Shown here: one piece after another, positions 7,004 through 11,832 of the stretch
Position numbering within the stretch: position 1 is the first letter of the stretch
Layout of the letters: every line of letters starts with the position of its first letter
Assembly (NCBI GenBank): GCA_964572065.1
Contig: CAZNER010000061.1
Span: 1-11,832, forward strand
DNA from: CAZNER01 sp964572065
GTDB taxonomy: Bacteria > Patescibacteriota > Dojkabacteria > JAHIVN01
Direction: 5' to 3'
Length of the DNA: 11,832 nucleotides
Program-made: the position numbers and the translations under genes
The notes under the pieces: model-generated
The model's input: only the letters and a program-made list of their open reading frames with translations
What the model was told of the DNA's origin: nothing
Database searches by the model: none

Positions 7004-7732
7004 ATGGACTTAACAAAGAGACAAAAATCAATACTCGAAGCTGTAATAAATGAATTTTTAGAAAATGCTCAGGCAGTAGGTTCTGTTACGGTATCAAGTA
7101 AATATAACATTGATGCAAGTCCTGCTACATTAAGATCAGAAATGGCAAAATTAGCTGATGAAGGATATCTATTTAAGGAACACTCATCTTCAGGTAGAAT
7201 ACCAACAACATTAGGTATTCGGTATTTTTTAGACGAGATGTTTGAAGAAGAAGAGTTAGATAAAATTAAAGAAACTGAATTAAAAGAAAAACTTTTTCGG
7301 AAAAGATTTAGTAGGATCGCTTTTATAAAAGAAGCTGTAAAAGTATTATCACATTTAAGTAATCAAGCGGCGTTAGCAGTCATCGATGAAATGGTTTTCT
7401 ATTCGGGTGTTGGTCAGTTGTTAGAATATCCAGAACTTGAAGATTTAGGACTTTTACAAAATATTCTAAATGTTATAGAAAGTACAAGTCTTCTCTTATC
7501 GATTTTTGATAAGTTTAGTATTAATCACAATCTAAAAGTCATAATTGGAGATGAGATAGGTATTGATTCATTGATAGATTGCAGTTTAGTATATTCGAAG
7601 TTTAATTATTTCAGAGGACAGAAAGGTTATTTAGGAGTTCTTGGACCAAGAAGAATGGAATATAGGAAAGTAATCCCAGCAGTAAGAACAATATCTAACT
7701 TTATTGAAAGATCAATAATTGGTTGGGAATAA
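7004..7732 (+). CDS. hrcA: Heat-inducible transcription repressor HrcA, short form
   Basis: HrcA represses chaperone genes by binding CIRCE and is normally kept active by a chaperone. The winged-helix domain is at residues 1-77, with TKRQKSILEAVINEFLENAQ, VGS, SPATLRSEMAKL and the wing HSSSGRIPT. The C-terminal end of the family is also clear: VIIGDE (179-184), then YLGVLGPRRMEY (209-220), YRKVIPAVRTI. The protein is only 242 residues, against about 340 usually. LSHLSNQAALAVID (115-128) jumps almost directly to MVFYSGVGQLLEYPEL (130-145), so roughly 100 residues that carry the inserted dimerisation domain and part of the GAF-like core are missing. I chose ATG 7004 because it yields the canonical N terminus (DLTKRQ). 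An upstream GTG at 6977 is in frame but lies inside CIRCE and adds nine hydrophobic residues unlike the family. The gene is probably functional, since the frame is intact. Confidence 0.9.
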   Translation: MDLTKRQKSILEAVINEFLENAQAVGSVTVSSKYNIDASPATLRSEMAKLADEGYLFKEHSSSGRIPTTLGIRYFLDEMFEEEELDKIKETELKEKLFRKRFSRIAFIKEAVKVLSHLSNQAALAVIDEMVFYSGVGQLLEYPELEDLGLLQNILNVIESTSLLLSIFDKFSINHNLKVIIGDEIGIDSLIDCSLVYSKFNYFRGQKGYLGVLGPRRMEYRKVIPAVRTISNFIERSIIGWE

Positions 7733-7778
7733 AATAATTATAATACATAATAATTATTTAAATTATTAAATATATGTA

Positions 7779-8786
7779 ATGAAATCAAAATTATATGATA
7801 ATTTAATAGAATATTCTCGAAAAGCTATTAAATGCACTAAAAAATATTTTGATTTGAATGATTTGAAATTTGATCATATATGTTATCAGACTATTTCAAA
7901 GGATGACTATAAGAGAGCATTAAATGAGTTAAAAGATGATATAGTAGTAATCAAAGAGATACCACACGCTGGTAGAATGCTTACAGTTGCAAATCTAAAA
8001 AGTAAAATTGAAGTTAATGGTGTTAATATTGATAGACTTGAGATAAGTGAACCTAAACCAAAACGTGTAGTTAGAAATAGAAAATTTGATCATTTCTCAT
8101 TTTATGTAAAAGGTAATTTTGATGCAGCAGTTGACAGTTTAAGAGAGCAAGGGAAAAAGATAAGCGAGATTAAACAGATCGGTTCTCATAAATTTATAAA
8201 ATTTTCAGATAATGGTATTGAAATAGAATTGAGAAATAAACGGCTTGGAGGTAGTTCAAGAGTTGAAGAAGGAAATAAATATAAAGAACAAAAGATAAAA
8301 GTTAACAAAGAGGATAAAGATTCAAATTTAAAGAAGAAATTAGAATATTTAATGACTAAAATAGACAATGAAAAAGAAAGCAAGTTGAGAGCATTAGCTG
8401 ATTATCAGAATCTCCAAAAGAGAGTTGAAGAACAAAGTAAGAGTACTGCAGATATTGTAAATATTTCAATTCTAGCAGAATTGCTTGATATTTTAGACGA
8501 TTTTGAAAGATCAATTGAAAATATAAATACAGAAGAAAAGGAAAAGGTAGGTATTCGAATGGTTAGAGATAAATTGCAAAACTTGATTAATAAACATGGG
8601 ATATCGGAGATAAACTGTTCGATTGGAGATGAAATGGATCCGAATTATTGTGAAGCTGTAGGAGTAGTTGCTGTTGAAGATGAAGATAATACAATTCAGG
8701 AGATAGTACAGAAAGGATATAAAATGGATGGTGATGAAAGAGTTGTTAGACCAATAAAAGTTATTATAGGCAAAAAAAGTAAATAA
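7779..8786 (+). CDS. grpE: YecM-like VOC domain fused to nucleotide-exchange factor GrpE
   Basis: The C-terminal half (about 185-335) is GrpE, the homodimeric factor that releases ADP from DnaK. It shows a charged coiled coil, LRALADYQNLQKRVEEQ (203-219), the four-helix segment LLDILDDFERSI (235-246) and the beta-wing signature DEMDPNYCEAVGVV (284-297), where Cys291 replaces the usual His. It closes with VQKGYKMDGDERVVRPIKV. The first 155 residues are foreign to GrpE and resemble YecM of the vicinal-oxygen-chelate superfamily: FDHICYQ (31-37), DRLEISEP (85-92), FDHFSFYV (103-110) and DNGIEIEL (144-151). His33, Glu88, His105 and Glu148 or Glu150 stand where VOC metal ligands are expected. A Lys/Glu linker (160-185) joins the halves in one uninterrupted frame. 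The gene follows hrcA by 46 bp and precedes dnaK by 43 bp. The role of the VOC part is unknown. Confidence 0.88.
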   Translation: MKSKLYDNLIEYSRKAIKCTKKYFDLNDLKFDHICYQTISKDDYKRALNELKDDIVVIKEIPHAGRMLTVANLKSKIEVNGVNIDRLEISEPKPKRVVRNRKFDHFSFYVKGNFDAAVDSLREQGKKISEIKQIGSHKFIKFSDNGIEIELRNKRLGGSSRVEEGNKYKEQKIKVNKEDKDSNLKKKLEYLMTKIDNEKESKLRALADYQNLQKRVEEQSKSTADIVNISILAELLDILDDFERSIENINTEEKEKVGIRMVRDKLQNLINKHGISEINCSIGDEMDPNYCEAVGVVAVEDEDNTIQEIVQKGYKMDGDERVVRPIKVIIGKKSK

Positions 8787-8795
8787 TAGTCAATT

Positions 8796-8825
8796 TTGAA
8801 TTTAATTAAATTGTTAATTTATTAT
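8796..8825 (+). promoter_or_regulatory. Weak promoter candidate immediately before dnaK
   Basis: TTGAAT at 8796-8801, an 18-bp spacer and TATTAT at 8820-8825 would start RNA at about the dnaK ATG (8830). If used, it would give a leaderless dnaK message that escapes HrcA control. The gap is very AT-rich, so a chance match is possible. Confidence 0.35.
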
Positions 8826-8829
8826 AAAA

Positions 8830-10785
8830 ATGGGAAAAATATTAGGAATAGATTTAGGGACAACAAATTCTTGTATGGCAGTTATAGAAGGTGGTAAGCC
8901 TAAGGTAATACCTAATGCTCAAGGGCAGAGATTAACTCCTTCTGTAGTTGCAATTGATGCAAAGAATAATGAAATTGTAGGTACACCTGCAAAAAATCAA
9001 ATAGTTACTAACCCTAAAAATACTATATACTCTGTAAAAAGATTAATAGGTAGGAGATGGGAAGATCCTTCTGTTCAGAAAGATGCAAATTTACTACCTT
9101 TTAAAATAAGAAAGGATTCAAAAGGAGGGATAGAAATTAAATATGGAGATGAATGGGTACCACCGGAGGTAATTTCCGCTAAAGTTTTATCAAAGATGAA
9201 ATCAGATGCTGAAAAATATTTAGGAAGTGAAGTAAAAGATGTTGTTATCACAGTTCCTGCTTATTTTGATGATTCCCAGAGACAAGCAACAAAGAATGCT
9301 GGTAAAATAGCTGGATTTAATGTTAAAAGGATTGTTAATGAACCAACAGCAGCTTCATTGGCTTATGGTCTTGATAAGAAAGAGGATAAACAGATAGCTG
9401 TGTTTGATTTAGGAGGTGGAACTTTTGATATTTCTATTTTGGAGATTGGTGATGGTGTTTTTGAGGTAAAAAGTACAAATGGAGATACTCACTTAGGAGG
9501 TGATGATTTTGATCAAAAAATAGTTGAATGGCTAGTAGAAAAATTTATGAAAGAGCATGGAATGGATTTAAAGGATGATCCAGTTGCACTCCAGAGAGTA
9601 AAAGAAGCAGCAGAAAAATCTAAAATAGAGTTATCTTCAAGTGAAGAGTCAACTATAAATTTACCATATTTAACTGCTGATAAAAGTGGACCAAAGCATC
9701 TTGAAGTAACAATAACTAGAGCTGATTTAGAAAAATTAGTCCAGGATTTAGTTGACAAGACAATAACTCCATGTGAAGAAGCTTTGAAAGATGCTGAGAT
9801 TAAAATTGAAGAAATTGATGAAGTATTATTAGTTGGAGGGATGACTAGGATGCCTTTAATTCAGAAAAAAGTACAAGAATATTTCAAAAAGGAATCACAA
9901 AAGGGAGTAAATCAAGATGAGGTTGTTGGTGTAGGAGCTGCAGTACAAGCAGGTGTATTACAGGGAGATGTAAAAGATATTACACTTCTAGATGTAACAC
10001 CACTTACATTAAGTATTGAAACTTTAGGTAAAGTTGCTACTCCTATGATAAAGAAAAACACAACTATACCTACTGAAAAAACACAAGTATTCTCTACTGC
10101 TGCAGATAATCAGCCTGCTGTTGAAGTTCACGTTGTACAAGGAGAAAGACCCATAGTTGATGGTAATAAAACTCTTGGTAAATTTATATTAGATGGAATA
10201 CCTCCAGCACCTAGAGGCGTACCTCAAGTTGAAGTATCATTTAAGATTGATGCTAATGGTATATTAAATGTAAAAGCCAAAGATAAAGCTACTGGTAAGG
10301 AGCAAGGAATTACAATTACTGCTTCTACTGCATTATCGGATGACGAAGTTGAGAAAATGGTAGAAGAGGCTAAAAAACATGAAGCTGAAGACAAAAAGAA
10401 AAAGGAAAAAGTAGAAGTAAAAAATAATGCTGATACATTAACATTTCAGGTAGAGAAAACTATTAAGGATCTTGGAGATAAAGTTGATAAGAAAAAGAAG
10501 GAAGAGATTGAGAAGTTAAATAAAGAACTTAAGGATATGATATCTAAAGAAGGTTTTAAAGTAGATGATGTAAAGAAGAAAACTGAAGAATTATCAAATA
10601 AAGTCCAAGAGATAGGTGCTGCAGCTTATAAGCAAGCACAAGAACAAGATAAAACAAAAACAGATGAAGGAAAGGAAAAGTCTAACTCAAAAGGTGATAG
10701 TAAAAATGAAGATAAGAAATCTAAAGAAAAAGGAGATGAAGCTCAAGAAGGAGAAATTGTAGATGAAGGAAATGATAAGAAATAG
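8830..10785 (+). CDS. dnaK: Chaperone protein DnaK (Hsp70)
   Basis: DnaK is the ATP-dependent Hsp70 chaperone that works with DnaJ and GrpE on unfolded cytoplasmic proteins. The 651-residue protein is complete. The ATPase domain (about 1-383) has all three Hsp70 signatures: GIDLGTTNS (6-14), VFDLGGGTFDISIL (191-204) and VLLVGGMTRMPLIQKKV (332-348). The interdomain linker and start of the substrate-binding domain are DITLLDVTPLTLSIETLG (383-400), followed by the beta-sandwich to about 500 and the alpha-helical lid to about 605. The last 45 residues are a Lys/Glu/Asp-rich disordered tail ending in EGNDKK. The N terminus MGKILGIDLG fixes the start at the ATG; there is no Shine-Dalgarno. It is the last gene of the CIRCE-controlled cluster. 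dnaJ does not follow, unlike in many bacteria. Confidence 0.99.
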   Translation: MGKILGIDLGTTNSCMAVIEGGKPKVIPNAQGQRLTPSVVAIDAKNNEIVGTPAKNQIVTNPKNTIYSVKRLIGRRWEDPSVQKDANLLPFKIRKDSKGGIEIKYGDEWVPPEVISAKVLSKMKSDAEKYLGSEVKDVVITVPAYFDDSQRQATKNAGKIAGFNVKRIVNEPTAASLAYGLDKKEDKQIAVFDLGGGTFDISILEIGDGVFEVKSTNGDTHLGGDDFDQKIVEWLVEKFMKEHGMDLKDDPVALQRVKEAAEKSKIELSSSEESTINLPYLTADKSGPKHLEVTITRADLEKLVQDLVDKTITPCEEALKDAEIKIEEIDEVLLVGGMTRMPLIQKKVQEYFKKESQKGVNQDEVVGVGAAVQAGVLQGDVKDITLLDVTPLTLSIETLGKVATPMIKKNTTIPTEKTQVFSTAADNQPAVEVHVVQGERPIVDGNKTLGKFILDGIPPAPRGVPQVEVSFKIDANGILNVKAKDKATGKEQGITITASTALSDDEVEKMVEEAKKHEAEDKKKKEKVEVKNNADTLTFQVEKTIKDLGDKVDKKKKEEIEKLNKELKDMISKEGFKVDDVKKKTEELSNKVQEIGAAAYKQAQEQDKTKTDEGKEKSNSKGDSKNEDKKSKEKGDEAQEGEIVDEGNDKK

Positions 10786-10800
10786 TTAAGAAAAAGCTTT

Positions 10801-10840
10801 TAATTAAAACTAAGTAAAGTTATTAATTAGAACCTTTTTT
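10801..10840 (+). terminator. Possible weak intrinsic terminator after dnaK
   Basis: TAATTAAAACT (10801-10811) pairs with AGTTATTAATTA (10818-10829) around the loop AAGTAA with one bulged base, and a run of six T (10835-10840) follows about five bases later. The stem has only one G-C pair and the T run is offset, so it would be a weak terminator. Its position at the end of the heat-shock cluster and before a new promoter supports the call. Confidence 0.4.
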
Positions 10841-10864
10841 AACATAAATGATTTAAATATTTAT

Positions 10865-10893
10865 TTGACACTTAAATATTTTTTCACCATAAT
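10865..10893 (+). promoter_or_regulatory. Promoter of the MgtC-family gene
   Basis: A perfect TTGACA (10865-10870), a 17-bp spacer and CATAAT (10888-10893, five of six consensus) place the RNA start near 10900, giving a leader of about 23 nt before the ATG at 10923. No Shine-Dalgarno is seen in that leader. This is one of the two best-formed promoters of the window; the other is that of hrcA. Confidence 0.65.
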
Positions 10894-10922
10894 AGATTCA
10901 AAATAATTTGTATCGATACTAT

Positions 10923-11832
10923 ATGAATTTTGGAATACTTCTCAACTTTATTACTTCACTAGCATTAGGGGCATTAATTGGTATAGAAAGACAAAGAGGA
11001 AGCAAATCTGGCGGATTTGCGGGTATAAGAACATTTATATTAATATCACTTCTCGGATCATTAAGTTCATTTTTATATCAAGAATTAGCATATGAGATAC
11101 TTCTGCCAACATTTTTTATTACATTAGCTGTACTAATTATAGCTACTTATGTTATTTCGGCACTAAAAGGCTATATTGGTATAACAGAAGAAATTTCTGC
11201 TTATATTGTTTTTTTGTTGGGCTTCATGATTATGTTTGATGATTATAGAAATTATGCACTTATATTTGGAGTTATAGTTGTAGTGTTATTATCATTTAAA
11301 GATGTCCTTCATAAATTTGCTGAGGAGACAAAAGATGTAGAATGGAATGATACTTTAAAGTTTGCTTTGATAGCTTTTGTTATACTTCCATTATTGCCAG
11401 AAGAAATTAATTTAAAATTATTTAATGAAGGTCAATTTTATAATTTAAATTTAATATATCCAAGAGAAATATGGTTATTAGTTGTTTTTGTTTGTGCTAT
11501 AAGTTTCATAGGGTATATATTAGTAAAAATAGTTGGAGAAAAAAAAGGAGTAAATTTGATAGGTGCTATGGGAGGTTTAGTTTCTAGTACAGCTGTAACT
11601 CAAAGTATGTCAAGTTATAGTAAATCGAAAGTTAAAAATAAGTTCGTAAATCATAAACCATTAGTAACAGCTACATTAATTGCAACAATAGTGCAGTCTA
11701 TTAGAGTTTTTGTAATTAGTGTTTCTATTAATAAAGAACTCTCATCAATAATAATACCTATATTAGTAGTTATAATTCTAGGTGTCTTATTGTTTTTATT
11801 TTTATCGAAATTTGATGATAGATTACAGACTA
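10923..11832 (+). CDS. MgtC/SapB family membrane protein with DUF4010 domain, 3' partial
   Basis: 303 residues are visible and the frame is still open at the window edge. The N-terminal MgtC domain shows LALGALIGIERQRG (13-26) and FAGIRTFILISLLGSLSSF (32-50), the conserved GxxIGxERQ...GIRT pattern, with further hydrophobic helices at about 61-80, 91-105 and 110-125. After a polar stretch (about 126-145) the DUF4010 part begins: FALIAFVILPLLPEE (147-161), helix 184-203, then GAMGGLVSSTAVTQSMS (214-230) and helices at 245-267 and 275-295. This two-domain layout is a known family, usually around 400 residues, so perhaps 100 residues are missing here. Relatives of MgtC are linked to low-Mg2+ survival, but the activity of the DUF4010 type is not established. 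The start is the ATG just before the first helix. Confidence 0.88.
   Translation, partial: MNFGILLNFITSLALGALIGIERQRGSKSGGFAGIRTFILISLLGSLSSFLYQELAYEILLPTFFITLAVLIIATYVISALKGYIGITEEISAYIVFLLGFMIMFDDYRNYALIFGVIVVVLLSFKDVLHKFAEETKDVEWNDTLKFALIAFVILPLLPEEINLKLFNEGQFYNLNLIYPREIWLLVVFVCAISFIGYILVKIVGEKKGVNLIGAMGGLVSSTAVTQSMSSYSKSKVKNKFVNHKPLVTATLIATIVQSIRVFVISVSINKELSSIIIPILVVIILGVLLFLFLSKFDDRLQT

Noticed and set aside
7733..7758. AATAATTAT/ATAATTATT perfect inverted repeat between hrcA and grpE
   Set aside because: Pure A/T arms without a T run; expected by chance in such an AT-rich gap, although a TATAAT at 7739-7744 within it could act as a promoter.
8186..8383. Minus-strand open frame within the grpE fusion gene
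   Set aside because: Hydrophobic, Ser-rich complement of a Lys/Glu-rich coding stretch; no independent support.
9513..9758. Minus-strand open frame within dnaK
   Set aside because: Lies inside the highly conserved ATPase domain; no independent support.
424..10785. Reassigned UGA codon, as in Gracilibacteria or Absconditabacteria
   Set aside because: All eight complete genes are full length with no in-frame TGA and stop at TAA or TAG. TGA is unused here, but nothing shows it encodes an amino acid.
1..11832. tRNA, rRNA, CRISPR array, insertion sequence or prophage
   Set aside because: No cloverleaf, regularly spaced repeat, transposase, or terminal inverted repeat was seen on reading both strands by eye; weak ncRNAs cannot be excluded without a covariance-model search.

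Overview
The window is a stretch of AT-rich bacterial chromosome (roughly 30% G+C by eye, not counted). It has ordinary housekeeping genes, very short intergenic gaps and almost no Shine-Dalgarno sequences. Start codons are instead closely preceded by TATAAT-like -10 boxes, which suggests leaderless or near-leaderless transcripts. The eight complete genes stop with TAA or TAG, never TGA, and none has an internal TGA, so the ordinary bacterial code fits. Low G+C, shortened or fused versions of universal proteins, and a sortase beside a Cys-rich secreted protein point to a Candidate Phyla Radiation (Patescibacteria) organism, possibly of the Dojkabacteria/Microgenomates type. That placement is inference; no rRNA or phylogenetic marker was tested.

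Layout. 2-382: remnant of a cupin-domain protein interrupted by an in-frame TAA. 424-1527: divergent queuine/deazaguanine tRNA-ribosyltransferase. 1609-2610: unrecognised protein with a faint nuclease-fold look. 2653-4746: UvrB with a Lys-rich insertion. 4750-5415 (minus strand, converging on uvrB): membrane-anchored sortase. 5514-6881 (plus strand, divergent from the sortase): secreted protein with 24 cysteines in about 140 residues followed by Ig-like and DUF11-like domains. 6930-10785: heat-shock cluster made of a promoter with an overlapping CIRCE operator, a shortened hrcA, a YecM/VOC-GrpE fusion gene, and dnaK. 10865-11832: a well-formed promoter and the 5' part of an MgtC/DUF4010 membrane protein that runs off the window.

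How the genes work together. HrcA should bind CIRCE, which covers the end of the -10 box and the predicted transcription start, and so repress hrcA, grpE and dnaK. GrpE is the nucleotide-exchange factor of DnaK; dnaJ is not in the window. UvrB is the damage-verification subunit of UvrABC repair, with uvrA and uvrC located elsewhere. The sortase and the Cys-rich protein share a 98-bp divergent promoter region and both act at the cell surface, but the Cys-rich protein has no recognisable sorting signal.

The most unusual item is the fusion of a complete YecM-like vicinal-oxygen-chelate domain, with plausible metal ligands retained, to the N terminus of GrpE. Next are an HrcA that lacks about 100 residues of its effector/dimerisation region while its operator is intact, and a TGT whose base-recognition loops differ from the bacterial consensus.
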